DNA of 64,000 nucleotides, taken from assembly GCF_900101745.1 (NCBI RefSeq), contig NZ_FNAD01000022.1, positions 1 through 64,000 on the forward strand, read 5' to 3'. Positions 28,011 through 35,652 of this stretch are shown here, piece after piece. Position 1 is the stretch's first letter. Each line of letters starts with the position of its first letter. Position numbers and translations under genes: made by a program. The stretch comes from Glycomyces harbinensis (GTDB lineage: Bacteria > Actinomycetota > Actinomycetes > Mycobacteriales > Micromonosporaceae). The notes below the pieces were generated by a model. That model had not been told where the DNA came from, did no database searches, and was given only the letters and a program-made list of their open reading frames with translations.

Positions 28011-28421
28011 ATGTTCAAGCCTCTGTTCAAGCGGTTGCTGCCGCAGGTCTCGGCTTCGGCTCACTGCGACCTGCCGTGCGGGGTCTACGACCCGGCCCAG
28101 GCTCGCATCGAAGCGGAGTCGGTCAAGGCCATTTCCGAGAAGTACCAGGCCAACGAGGACCCTGAGTTCCGCACTCGCGCCCTGATCATCAAGGAGCAGC
28201 GTTCGAACCTGGTCAAGGAGCACCTGTGGGTGCTGTGGACCGACTACTTCAAGCCGCCGCACTTCGAGAAGTACCCGCAGCTGCACACCCTCGTCAACGA
28301 GGCGACGAAGCTCGCGGGCGCGGCCGGCACCAAGGGCCACGCGGACCCGAAGGTCGCCGACGACCTGCTCGCGAAGATCGACGAGATCGCGACGATCTTC
28401 TGGGAGACCAAGAAGGCCTAG
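28011..28421 (+). CDS. sodN: nickel-type superoxide dismutase
   Basis: A 136-residue precursor of Ni-SOD. A 17-residue propeptide (MFKPLFKRLLPQVSASA) precedes the mature N-terminus HCDLPCGVYDPAQARIEAES. The Ni-hook ligands are His1, Cys2 and Cys6 of the mature protein. The rest is the four-helix body (EHLWVLWTDYFKP). It dismutates superoxide in the cytoplasm as a hexamer after propeptide removal. GGAGGGGCT directly precedes the ATG. The maturation peptidase gene sodX, usually next door in Streptomyces, is not adjacent here. I saw no Nur box upstream. Confidence 0.96.
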   Translation: MFKPLFKRLLPQVSASAHCDLPCGVYDPAQARIEAESVKAISEKYQANEDPEFRTRALIIKEQRSNLVKEHLWVLWTDYFKPPHFEKYPQLHTLVNEATKLAGAAGTKGHADPKVADDLLAKIDEIATIFWETKKA

Positions 28422-28437
28422 CGCCGCAGACGTCAGT

Positions 28438-28476
28438 GAAGCGCCCGCCACCGCGGTCAGCGGCGGCGGGCGCTTC
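28438..28476 (+). terminator. terminator after sodN
   Basis: A 12-bp outer stem (GAAGCGCCCGCC) plus a 4-bp inner stem, just past the stop codon. Confidence 0.75.
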
Positions 28477-28667
28477 GCCGTCTCAGGGGCCGGTCCGCGG
28501 GGTCGGGTGCTCGCCGGGAAGATCGGCGTCCGGGCGGGCTGCGCGGCACGGGCGAAGGCCGGCGCTGGGGCGCGATTCCAGGGTGGTACCCGTATGTCGG
28601 GGCGTCCCACTATTCTGTAGAGCGAGAGGGCGGAAGTCCTTCGGCCCCTCGATCACAGGAAGCGGCG

Positions 28668-29132
28668 ATGACGGTGAGCGAAGAGCGCGAGGACGTCCTG
28701 CTGCTCGATGTGCCCTCGACGGGCGACTACCTGTCGGTGCTGCCGACCGCCACGGCCGCGGTGGCGACCAGGCTCGGGTTCTCGCTGGACGAGATCGAGG
28801 ACCTGCGCGCGGCGGTGAACGCCGCCGTGGCGCTGCTGATCCCCACGGCGTCGAAGCCCGCGGAGTCGGGGAGGCAGCGCCCGTTCCGAAGGAAGCCCGG
28901 CGAGCCGCTGCGGTGCCGCCTGGAGGTGGGCGTCGAGGCCCTCCAGATCGTGCTGAGCCGCCCGAAGGGCGAACCGCTGCCCGATGCGGGGACCTACCAG
29001 TGGCAGGTGCTCAAGGCCCTCACGGACGAGGTCGAATCCGAGATCGAGGGCGGTACCACCACGATCAGGATCCGCCAGCGCCGCCCGGCCACCGAAGCGG
29101 ACGCCGACACCGAACGCCACCAGATCAACTGA
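28668..29132 (+). CDS. RsbW/UsfX-like anti-sigma factor ATP-binding protein, degenerate N-box
   Basis: A 154-residue protein with the actinobacterial anti-sigma (HATPase_c) layout: PSTGDYLSVLPTATAAVATR, FSLDEIEDLRAAVNAAVALL, and CRLEVGVEALQIVLSRP. In active relatives the helix reads AVDEAC; here it is AVNAAV, so the Glu needed for ATP hydrolysis and Mg binding is missing, and G-boxes are hard to see. It may bind a sigma factor without kinase activity. AGGAAG lies 5 nt before the ATG. Usually a SigF/B gene follows; here none does, only a tandem repeat and a terminator. Confidence 0.6.
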   Translation: MTVSEEREDVLLLDVPSTGDYLSVLPTATAAVATRLGFSLDEIEDLRAAVNAAVALLIPTASKPAESGRQRPFRRKPGEPLRCRLEVGVEALQIVLSRPKGEPLPDAGTYQWQVLKALTDEVESEIEGGTTTIRIRQRRPATEADADTERHQIN

Positions 29133-29139
29133 CCCGCCC

Positions 29140-29306
29140 GAAACTGTCACACCCCCGAGGCACCATCGAAACCGGGGGCCTTCCCCAGGGCCGTCAATGG
29201 GTCTTCGCGGTGCCTTCGAACAGCGCCCGCCGAAACTGTCGTACCCCTCGGGCACGATGGAAATCGGGGGCCTTCCCCGGGGCCGCCGATGCGTCTTCGG
29301 GCTGCC
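29140..29306 (+). repeat. tandem pair of about 75-bp intergenic repeats
   Basis: Units at 29140-29214 and 29232-29306 match at roughly 80% of positions with no gaps. Both start GAAACTGTC and both contain GGGGGCCTTCCCC and GTCTTCG. They sit between the RsbW-like gene and the whiB1 terminator and encode nothing recognisable. They look like duplicated promoter-like or mobile small elements. Confidence 0.6.
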
Positions 29307-29318
29307 CGGACCCCGGAC

Positions 29319-29357
29319 AGCTTGAAGGCCCGGCCGCCGGGCCGGGCCTTTCAAGCT
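29319..29357. terminator. terminator between the repeat pair and whiB1
   Basis: AGCTTGAAGGCCCGGC pairs with its complement with a single bulged base and a 6-nt loop. It is placed to end whiB1 transcription from the minus strand. Confidence 0.75.
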
Positions 29358-29406
29358 TCTGTCGTCGCAAATTCGAGGGATGGACTACATCAAGGGATTG
29401 CGCGTG

Positions 29407-29670
29407 CTAGCCGACGACCTGGGTGGCGAGCGTGCGCACGGCACCGGAGCGGCGCTTGAGCTCGCGGCGCTCGACCTCGCTCATGCCGCCCCAAACACCG
29501 GCGTCCTGGCCGCTCTCGAGCGCCCACCGCAGGCACTCCTCGATCGCGGGGCAGCGCCGGCAGACGTTCTTGGCCTGCTCGATCTGTACCAGTGCCGGTC
29601 CGGTGTCCCCGATCGGGAAGAACAGTTCGGGGTCCTCGTCGCGGCAGATGGCCTCGTGGCGCCAATCCAT
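29407..29670 (-). CDS. whiB1: WhiB-family iron-sulfur regulator WhiB1/WblE
   Basis: An 87-residue protein with the WhiB1 pattern MDWRHEAICRDEDPELFFP. The four [4Fe-4S] cysteines are C9, C37, C40 and C46, and the GVWGGMSE turn precedes the basic tail RRELKRRSG. WhiB1 is an essential, NO-sensitive partner of the principal sigma factor in mycobacteria. The ATG at 29670 is favoured because AAGGAG ends 8-9 nt upstream; a TTG directly before it would add one residue. It has an unusually long upstream gap carrying CRP-like sites. Confidence 0.95.
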   Translation of the reverse strand: MDWRHEAICRDEDPELFFPIGDTGPALVQIEQAKNVCRRCPAIEECLRWALESGQDAGVWGGMSEVERRELKRRSGAVRTLATQVVG

Positions 29671-30072
29671 CAAAACATCTCCTTGCTAAGAATCAAGCTT
29701 GTTGATTACACGGTGTTATGAACAGTTCTTGCGTTTTCGGGCGTAGCAGGGCCCGGCAGCGGGCCGTACGGGCGTTTCCGTCGCGCTTCGCGTCAGTGCC
29801 GCTCGGATTCCGCCACGGCTTCCGTGTGGCGGTCGCACCTCGCGGGCGGCACTGGTGAGCACTCAGGACGGATATCGGTTCCCAGCAAGGGGAATCGTTG
29901 TCACCGCGATCGCGGAGGGCTCCCGCATCGCTTCAGCGCCATTGCTGAACGCCGGGGCATCGGGAGCTATCGCACCTTGCGGCGTCGGCCGTCCAAGTGA
30001 CGGCCGGGCAAGCCGCAAACATACAACTCCGCAAGTGTCGCAGCGACCGGCTCGCACCTGAACCCGTCTCCC

Positions 30073-30090
30073 TTGTGAATACTTTCACAA
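30073..30090. promoter_or_regulatory. CRP-type binding site 1
   Basis: TGTGA-N6-TCACA at 30074-30089 is a perfect match to the CRP/cAMP-receptor consensus, inside a larger perfect palindrome (CCTTGTGAA, 4-nt spacer, TTCACAAGG, 30071-30092). On the minus strand it covers the -10 position relative to TTGACA at 30106-30101. Confidence 0.65.
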
Positions 30091-30133
30091 GGATGGGATT
30101 TGTCAAGGGTTCGACTCCGGAAATGCGCGCTAA

Positions 30134-30147
30134 GTGAGTGAACTCAC
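30134..30147. promoter_or_regulatory. CRP-type binding site 2
   Basis: GTGA-N6-TCAC, centred 59 bp from site 1. It lies upstream of the minus-strand TTGACA (30106-30101), at a typical activator position. Confidence 0.5.
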
Positions 30148-30524
30148 CGCGCTACCTCGAAGAAGACTCGGGGAACACTTCCTCAACGCCGCCGGGACCC
30201 CTACCGCGGATCCTCAGAGCGGCCTCCGCCACACTCCCCCGAACTGAAAACACCGGGGTCGGTGACAGCGAGTCGAACCGGTTTGACACACTGGTACTCA
30301 AGGTTGGCCGACTCACCACGCTCGGAAGTCTCGCCAGGGCTTGACCACATTCTTGGCTCGCAAGCTTCGCCAAGACATAAGTACCCACACCGTGCCTGGT
30401 CTATACGCACCGAAAAGACGATATTCGGTTGTAAGTCTCGCGCCGTCCCTGTAGGGATGGCGAAATCAACCTTGCCTGCTCACGGGCGAGTTGTCAACAC
30501 CCACTCCGAGGTTTTCCCAAGTTG

Positions 30525-31478
30525 TTAGCAGGCCACCCGCAGTGCCTCTGGGACCGAGTCGAGATCCAGTTCGGTCAGCTCACCGAGGTAATCCCCGTCG
30601 AGTTGGAAGGCTTGCGGGAGCGACGCGCGCAGCCGAATCCTGGAGAGATCGTGATGCGTCACCGCGTGTTTGCCGTCGGGCCCGTCCCGACCGACCAGCA
30701 GTGAAGCGGCGGTCATCGCGGCGTCCGACAGACCAAGTTTACGCAGAATCAGGACATCAAGTCCAGCATTAAAGGATGCCCGCGCGTTGAGATTCACCGG
30801 AAGGGCGCCCATGTAGGTCCACGGTGCGCAGTTCTGCACCACGGCCATACCGGTGGAGAGGTCCGTCTCGCCCGTCGACATCTCGACCTCGATCGAATCG
30901 CCTTCCACACCATGCTCATTGAGCTCCGCCATCACCGCGCGCGCATAGTGGGCGCCGAGATTGCGCTTCTTTCGGTACGACTCCACCTTCTTGATGATCG
31001 ACGCGTCCCAGCCGATTCCGGCGCAGAAGGTGAAGAGCCGGTCGGTGTCCTCGGCCCTCGCCCGGCCCAGGCTCACCGTGCGCACCCGCGACTCCTCCAG
31101 TGCGGCCACGATCGCCATCGAGGCGCGGCGGCGGTCCCAGGGCAGGCCCAGGGCCCGTGCGAAGACGTTGGTGGAACCGGCCGGGATCGGCGCGAACACC
31201 GGTGCCTCCGCGGCGGTCCGGCCGCCGGCCAGCAGCCCGTTCACGACCTCGTTCACCGTGCCGTCGCCGCCGAGGCTGAGCACGACGTCGTAGCCCCGGT
31301 CGGCGCCGCGCGTGGCGAGCTCCTCGCCGTGGCCGCGCCGGTGGCTCAGCTCCACGTCGAGGTCGAGCACGCTGCCGAGCTTCTTCCTCACCCAGCGCGT
31401 GCGGCGACGCGAGCCGGTGGAGGCCTTCGGGTTCACGATGAGCAGACCACGCTGTGGCGCCGGTTTCAGGTCGCGCAT
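30525..31478 (-). CDS. diacylglycerol/lipid kinase family protein
   Basis: A 317-residue DAGK catalytic-domain protein. Near the N-terminus is the nucleotide-binding start LLIVNPKASTGS, then the hallmark VLSLGGDGTVNEVVNGL and IPAGSTNVFARALGLP. The C-terminal beta domain carries QLDGDYLGE. It phosphorylates a lipid such as diacylglycerol or a sphingoid-like compound at the membrane. Located between whiB1 and a small membrane protein, an order also seen in other actinomycetes around whiB1. Confidence 0.88.
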   Translation of the reverse strand: MRDLKPAPQRGLLIVNPKASTGSRRRTRWVRKKLGSVLDLDVELSHRRGHGEELATRGADRGYDVVLSLGGDGTVNEVVNGLLAGGRTAAEAPVFAPIPAGSTNVFARALGLPWDRRRASMAIVAALEESRVRTVSLGRARAEDTDRLFTFCAGIGWDASIIKKVESYRKKRNLGAHYARAVMAELNEHGVEGDSIEVEMSTGETDLSTGMAVVQNCAPWTYMGALPVNLNARASFNAGLDVLILRKLGLSDAAMTAASLLVGRDGPDGKHAVTHHDLSRIRLRASLPQAFQLDGDYLGELTELDLDSVPEALRVAC

Positions 31479-31510
31479 AGGCGCAGCGTAGCCCGGGATA
31501 CGGTTGACGT

Positions 31511-31960
31511 GTGAACGAAACCGATGCCGGAATGGGCGCGGTCACCGAAACGCACGGTGACGATCCGCGCCCTTGGACCCTCACCGTGGCCGCGGGCCTG
31601 TTCTGGCTGCTCGCAACAGGACTCGTCGCGGCGGGAGCATGGGGTCTGATTCAGCTGGTGACCGGCGACGTCGACACCGCCGGCGGTGCGATCGGCATCG
31701 CGCTGCTCGCGTGGCTGGCGGCGCTCTACTACTGGTTCATCGGCCGGCGGCTGCTCCAGCAGCGGGACGTCATCGCGCAGGCGGTCTTCCAGGCGCTCAT
31801 CTGGCTTCCGGTCGGGTACTACCTCCGAGAGGCCGCGCATCCTGTGATCGGGATCGCGGCGTGGGCGCTGGCGGCGGCGCTGGTCGGACTGGTCCTCAGC
31901 GGACCGACGCGGCGGGCCGTGGGCTTCGGCGAGCGGCGGCCCTTCGGCGAGGCCGAATAG
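31511..31960 (+). CDS. hypothetical small integral membrane protein
   Basis: A 149-residue protein with four predicted helices (LTVAAGLFWLLATGLVAAGAW, GAIGIALLAWLAALYYWF, VFQALIWLPVGYYL, GIAAWALAAALVGLVL). No family recognised. The GTG start lies 6 nt after a -10-like TACGGT (31499-31504) and lacks a Shine-Dalgarno, suggesting a leaderless mRNA divergent from the lipid-kinase gene. A CGGCTC/GAGCCG hairpin follows the stop. Confidence 0.65.
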   Translation: MNETDAGMGAVTETHGDDPRPWTLTVAAGLFWLLATGLVAAGAWGLIQLVTGDVDTAGGAIGIALLAWLAALYYWFIGRRLLQQRDVIAQAVFQALIWLPVGYYLREAAHPVIGIAAWALAAALVGLVLSGPTRRAVGFGERRPFGEAE

Positions 31961-31961
31961 C

Positions 31962-31980
31962 CGGCTCAGGGGCGGAGCCG
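31962..31980. terminator. short hairpin between convergent genes
   Basis: CGGCTC pairs with GAGCCG over a 7-nt loop, directly after the stop at 31960. Confidence 0.35.
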
Positions 31981-32075
31981 AACAGCGCACTCGGTATGAC
32001 CGACGAATGAGCTCGGCCGCACTTGAGTCGACGACCTCCTGGACCGCAACCGAGCGTTCGACCGGCTGAGCGGAT

Positions 32076-32831
32076 TCAGGCCTCGGCGGCGCGGCGCTCG
32101 ATGAGGGCGATGAGTTCGGGTGCGGCGCCGAGGGGTTCACCCTCATGGGCGATGCCGGCCTCGCGGGCCGATTCCAGCGCGGCGTCGCACAGCAGTCCCG
32201 GTGCGATGAAGTAGCAGACCGCCGCGATGCGCTGGGCCCCTTGGTCTTTCAATGACTTCACGGTCTCGCCCGCGCGCGGGCCGGGGCCCGAGGCGAAGCC
32301 CGGTCCGGCCGGGACGCCCAGCAGGCGGCCGGCTTCGGCCGCCACCGCGGCGACATGCGCGCGGCCCTCGTCGACGCGGGTGCCCGCGGCGCAGACCACC
32401 ACTCCGTCGATGCCGTAGGGCAGGTCGCGGACGAGGACGTTCGCGAGCGACAGGTCCCCCACCGGGCGCGCCACCGCGACCGCGAGTCCCGGCCGGGACT
32501 CCTCGGCCCGCTTGGCGACCTCCGGGAGATCGGTGCGGGAGTGGTAGGCGTCGGTCAGCAGCAGGGGCAGCGCGACCGCGGCGCTGACGCCGGTGTCGGC
32601 GATGCCCCGCAGCACCTCGACCGGGTGCGGCTCGTTGAACTCGAGGAAGCCGACGTCCGCCCCGGCCGCCCGCGCGATGGCGCGGACGGCCTCCGGGGAG
32701 CGCGGATCGGGGCTGCCGTGCGCGACCAGCACGATCGGCCGCAGCGGCGGTTCGGGCCCCGAACCGGTGGGCGCGCGAGCACTCGCCGCGGCCGCAGCCG
32801 CGCCGGGTTCGCGCACCGACCGGTCAGACAT
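32076..32831 (-). CDS. CbiX/SirB-like sirohydrochlorin chelatase
   Basis: A 251-residue chelatase of the CbiX type made of two similar halves. Metal-site motifs: IVLVAHGSPDPRSPEAV, VALPLLLTDAYHSRTDL in the first half and AVCYFIAPGLLCDAAL in the second. The family inserts Fe2+ (or Co2+) into sirohydrochlorin; next to a siroheme-dependent sulfite reductase the expected product is siroheme. The ATG at 32831 overlaps the cysH stop by 8 nt, so it is the last gene of a coupled operon. An Ala/Pro-rich N-terminal 30 residues precede the fold. Confidence 0.85.
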   Translation of the reverse strand: MSDRSVREPGAAAAAASARAPTGSGPEPPLRPIVLVAHGSPDPRSPEAVRAIARAAGADVGFLEFNEPHPVEVLRGIADTGVSAAVALPLLLTDAYHSRTDLPEVAKRAEESRPGLAVAVARPVGDLSLANVLVRDLPYGIDGVVVCAAGTRVDEGRAHVAAVAAEAGRLLGVPAGPGFASGPGPRAGETVKSLKDQGAQRIAAVCYFIAPGLLCDAALESAREAGIAHEGEPLGAAPELIALIERRAAEA

Positions 32832-33534
32832 GCAGCCCGCACTCGGTCTTGTCGAACGCGGCCCAGCGGCCGGCGCGCGGGTCCTCGCCCGGCGCGGTGC
32901 GCCGCGTGCACGGCCAGCAGCCGATCGAGCGGAAGCCGTCCTTGAGCAGCGGGTTGACCGGGATGTTGTAGCGCTCGATGTACGCCTCCTGGTCGGCCTC
33001 GGTCCACTTCGCGATCGGCGAGACCTTGACCTTGCGGCGGGACAGGTCGAAGTCGACGACCTTCGTGCCGGCGCGGGTCGGGCCCTCGTCGCGGCGCAGG
33101 CCCGTGGCCCAGCCGTCGTAGTCGGCCAGCGCCCGGTTGAGCGGGAGCACCTTGCGCAGGGAGCAGCATTCGTCGGGGGCGCGGGAGAACAGGCGGGGCC
33201 CGAACTCGGCGTCCTGGGACAGCACCGACTGGTCGGGCTGGATGGAGCGGACGTTGACGTCCATGGTGGAGGCGACGAAGTCGCGGACCTGGAGGGTCTC
33301 GGGGAAGTGCAGGCCGGTGTCGAGGAAGACGACGTCGATGCCGGGGGCCACCTGGCTGGCCAGGTGGACCACCGCGGCGTCGGCCATGGATGAGGTCACA
33401 CAGAAGCGCTCGCCGAACTCGCCGACCGCCCACTCGATGATCTGGTGGGCCGTGGCGTCTTCGAGGCGCGTCCCCGCTTCCGTGGCGAGGTCACGGAGTT
33501 CGAACGGGTCTCGTTGATTCCCTGTGCTGCTCAT
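32824..33534 (-). CDS. cysH: adenylylsulfate/phosphoadenylylsulfate reductase CysH
   Basis: A 236-residue thioredoxin-dependent reductase. The N-terminal P-loop-like segment is FCVTSSMADAAVVH, with VVFLDTGLHFPET after it. Four cysteines typical of [4Fe-4S] APS reductases are present: C123-C124 (DECCSLRK) and C206/C209 (GCWPC). The catalytic C-terminal C232 lies in KTECGLH. The cluster cysteines point to APS rather than PAPS as substrate. GGAG lies 9 nt before the ATG. Preceded by the zinc-ribbon gene (23 nt) and overlapping the chelatase. No ATP sulfurylase genes are in the window. Confidence 0.95.
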   Translation of the reverse strand: MSSTGNQRDPFELRDLATEAGTRLEDATAHQIIEWAVGEFGERFCVTSSMADAAVVHLASQVAPGIDVVFLDTGLHFPETLQVRDFVASTMDVNVRSIQPDQSVLSQDAEFGPRLFSRAPDECCSLRKVLPLNRALADYDGWATGLRRDEGPTRAGTKVVDFDLSRRKVKVSPIAKWTEADQEAYIERYNIPVNPLLKDGFRSIGCWPCTRRTAPGEDPRAGRWAAFDKTECGLHV

Positions 33535-33557
33535 GCTGCTTCACTCCGATCGGGGTG

Positions 33558-33764
33558 TTACTCGGGCTGAGGGCCCGTTGTGGGCGGCGCCGCGTAAACC
33601 GGTGCGGCGGCCATCCCGTGGTACTTGACGGCGAAGACACGGGTGCAGTCCGCGCAGTGCCATCCGCCCTTGATCTCGACGTCGCTGTCGGGCTCGGGCG
33701 CATAGGGTCTGATGTCCTCCCCGCCGCAATAGGGGCAGAGGTAGGGGACGACGCGGCCGCTCAC
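33558..33764 (-). CDS. 68-residue zinc-ribbon protein in the sulfite reductase operon
   Basis: A small protein with two CxxC pairs (LCPYCGGEDI and HCADCTRVF) forming a likely zinc ribbon, and a Pro-rich tail. The GTG start at 33764 overlaps the sir stop (GTGA), so expression is coupled. A similar small gene lies between the sulfite reductase and cysH in Streptomyces. Role unknown; the position suggests assembly of, or electron/sulfur delivery to, the sulfite-reduction enzymes. Confidence 0.75.
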   Translation of the reverse strand: MSGRVVPYLCPYCGGEDIRPYAPEPDSDVEIKGGWHCADCTRVFAVKYHGMAAAPVYAAPPTTGPQPE

Positions 33765-35422
33765 TGGAGTGCCGTCTCTTCGGCGCGGTGGACCCATTGG
33801 GCGAAGGTCTCGCCTTCGGTCCTGGTGTCGAGGTAGCGGCGGGTGACGCGTTCGACGTAGTCGCCGAGGTCGGCGGAGGCGACCTTGAGGCCGCGGGACT
33901 TGCGGCCCAGGCTCGCGGCGGAGGCGTGGCCGCCGCCGAGGTGGACCTGGAAGCCCTCGACCTGCTGGCCGTCGACGGTGACGAGCTGGCCCTTGAGGCC
34001 GATGTCCGCGGTCTGGGTGCGGGCGCAGGCGTTGGGGCAGCCGTTGACGTGGATCGAGATGGGCGTGTCGAGTTCGGGGACGCGCTTCTCGAGTTCGGCG
34101 ACGAGGTCGCGGGCGCGGTCCTTGGTGTCGACGATGGCGAGCTTGCAGAACTGAATGCCGGTGCAGGCCATGGTGGATCGGCGCCAGGGGGACGGGTTGG
34201 CCTCCAGGCCGATGGCGCGCAGGTCCTCGACGGCCTCGTCGACGCGGTCTTCGGGGATGTCCAGGAGCAGGAGCTTCTGGAGCGGGGTGGCGCGGATGCG
34301 GTCGGAGCCGTACTTCTCGGCGATGTCGGCGAGCTGGTCGAGGATCGTGCCCGAGACGCGGCCGGCGACGGGGGCGACGCCGATGAAGTAGTTGCCGTCG
34401 TTCTGCTTGTGGACGCCGATGTGGTCGAGGAGCTTCTCGGGGACCGGGGGCTGCTCGAGGTCGGGGAGCTTCCGGCCGAGGTAGGCCTCGGATTCGAGGA
34501 CCTCGCGGAACTTCTCGGCGCCCCAGTCCTTGACGAGGAACTTCAGGCGGGCGCGGGTGCGCAGGCGCCGGTAGCCCCAGTCGCGGAAGATGCGCACGAC
34601 GTTGACCCAGACCTCGACGATGTCGTCCTGGGAGACCCACACGCCCAGGCGCGGGGCGAACATCGGGTTGGTGGAGAGGCCGCCGCCGACGTAGAGGTCG
34701 AAGCCGGGTCCGAGTTCGGGGTGGTGGGCGCCGATGAGGGAGATGTCGTTGATCTCCCAGGGGCTGTCGGGCAGCCAGCCGATGGTCGACTTGAACTTGC
34801 GCGGCAGGTTGGAGAGGGTGCGGTCGCCGATGAAGCGGTCGTAGATCTCCTGGATCTGCGGGGTGGCGTCGATGACCTCGTCGGTGCTGACGCCGGCGAC
34901 GGGGGAGCCGAGGATGACGCGCGGGCAGTCGCCGCAGGCCTCCTGGGTGTCGAGGCCGACGGCTTCGAGGCGGCGCCAGATCTCGGGGACGTCCTCGACG
35001 CGGATCCAGTGGTACTGGACGTTCTCGCGGTCGGTGACGTCGGCGGTGTCGCGGCCGAACTCCTTGGAGATGCCGGCGACGGTGCGCAGCTGTGCGAGGC
35101 TGAGCTGGCCGCCGTCCATGCGCACGCGCATCATGAAGAACTTGTCGTCGAGCTCTTCCTCTTCGAGGATGCCGGTCTTGCCGCCGGCGATGCCGGGCTT
35201 GCGCTGGGTGTACAGGCCCCACCAGCGGAAGCGTCCGCGCAGGTCGGCGGGGTCGATGGAGTCGAATCCCCCGTGGGCGTAGATGCCCTCGATGCGCTGC
35301 CGAACGTTGAGCGGGTTGTCGTCCTTCTTGGACTGCTCGTTCTTGTTGAGCGGCTCCCGGTGACCCATCGCCCATTGGCCTTGGCCTTTGGGGCGGGACG
35401 GTTTGCGCGTTGGCGTTGGCAC
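33761..35422 (-). CDS. sirA: ferredoxin-dependent sulfite (or nitrite) reductase, siroheme type
   Basis: A 553-residue siroheme/[4Fe-4S] reductase. Two ferredoxin-like halves are visible: RGRFRWWGLYTQRKPG with NVQYHWIR, then ACGDCPRVILGSPVAG. Cluster/siroheme cysteines are in TMACTGIQFCKLAIV and NGCPNACARTQTADIG. Neighbouring cysH and the chelatase favour sulfite as substrate; nitrite is possible because a nitrate reductase without nirBD is in the window. The GTG at 35422 follows GAGGAG by 4 nt; an ATG at 35434 has no ribosome site. A Cys-containing leader peptide lies upstream. Confidence 0.92.
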   Translation of the reverse strand: MPTPTRKPSRPKGQGQWAMGHREPLNKNEQSKKDDNPLNVRQRIEGIYAHGGFDSIDPADLRGRFRWWGLYTQRKPGIAGGKTGILEEEELDDKFFMMRVRMDGGQLSLAQLRTVAGISKEFGRDTADVTDRENVQYHWIRVEDVPEIWRRLEAVGLDTQEACGDCPRVILGSPVAGVSTDEVIDATPQIQEIYDRFIGDRTLSNLPRKFKSTIGWLPDSPWEINDISLIGAHHPELGPGFDLYVGGGLSTNPMFAPRLGVWVSQDDIVEVWVNVVRIFRDWGYRRLRTRARLKFLVKDWGAEKFREVLESEAYLGRKLPDLEQPPVPEKLLDHIGVHKQNDGNYFIGVAPVAGRVSGTILDQLADIAEKYGSDRIRATPLQKLLLLDIPEDRVDEAVEDLRAIGLEANPSPWRRSTMACTGIQFCKLAIVDTKDRARDLVAELEKRVPELDTPISIHVNGCPNACARTQTADIGLKGQLVTVDGQQVEGFQVHLGGGHASAASLGRKSRGLKVASADLGDYVERVTRRYLDTRTEGETFAQWVHRAEETALQ

Positions 35423-35481
35423 GGTACTCCTCATCGCGGACACGGGTGTGGCATGGTTCGACGGCAGACAGCCGGAAGGAA

Positions 35482-35571
35482 TTAAGCGCACATGCGACAG
35501 GCGGCGCTGAACACACGGCAGAAGTCGACGTGGCGGCGTGCCACCAGTCGGAGCCCGTGTGTGCGAGACAT
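35482..35571 (-). CDS. cysteine-containing leader peptide upstream of the sulfite reductase operon
   Basis: A 29-residue ORF from ATG 35571 to TAA 35484-35482, 59 nt before the sir start. It has the form of the actinobacterial putative leader peptides: LVARRHVDFCRVFSAACR, then MCA at the end, with three cysteines at 18, 25 and 28. Peptides of this type precede sulfur-assimilation genes, and some cysteine-rich ones attenuate expression according to Cys-tRNA supply. Here ribosome stalling at the clustered Cys codons could change access to the sir start. No strong Shine-Dalgarno is seen. Confidence 0.75.
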   Translation of the reverse strand: MSRTHGLRLVARRHVDFCRVFSAACRMCA

Positions 35572-35652
35572 GCCTAGAAGCATGACACAGGTTCAGGCCC
35601 GCTGCGGGTGACGTCCCGCTCCATGGACATCAGGTCACATGAGGGTTACACG

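Larger units (their letters stand above)
29671..30524. other. 854-nt gap upstream of whiB1 without a convincing gene
   Basis: No ORF here looks coding; the ORFs are short with no recognisable motif, and base composition is less GC-rich than the flanks. It contains two CRP-like palindromes (30074-30089 and 30134-30147), a consensus TTGACA on the minus strand (30106-30101), a GCCGTCCC/GGGATGGC hairpin (about 30447-30466) suited to terminate the lipid-kinase gene, and a CTTGGC...GCCAAG stem near 30352-30375. A long whiB1 leader or a small RNA could reside here. Confidence 0.5.

Noticed and set aside
30104-30120. GGTTCGACTCC resembling a tRNA T-arm
   Set aside because: The flanking bases do not form the T stem, and no acceptor, anticodon or D arm can be folded around it.
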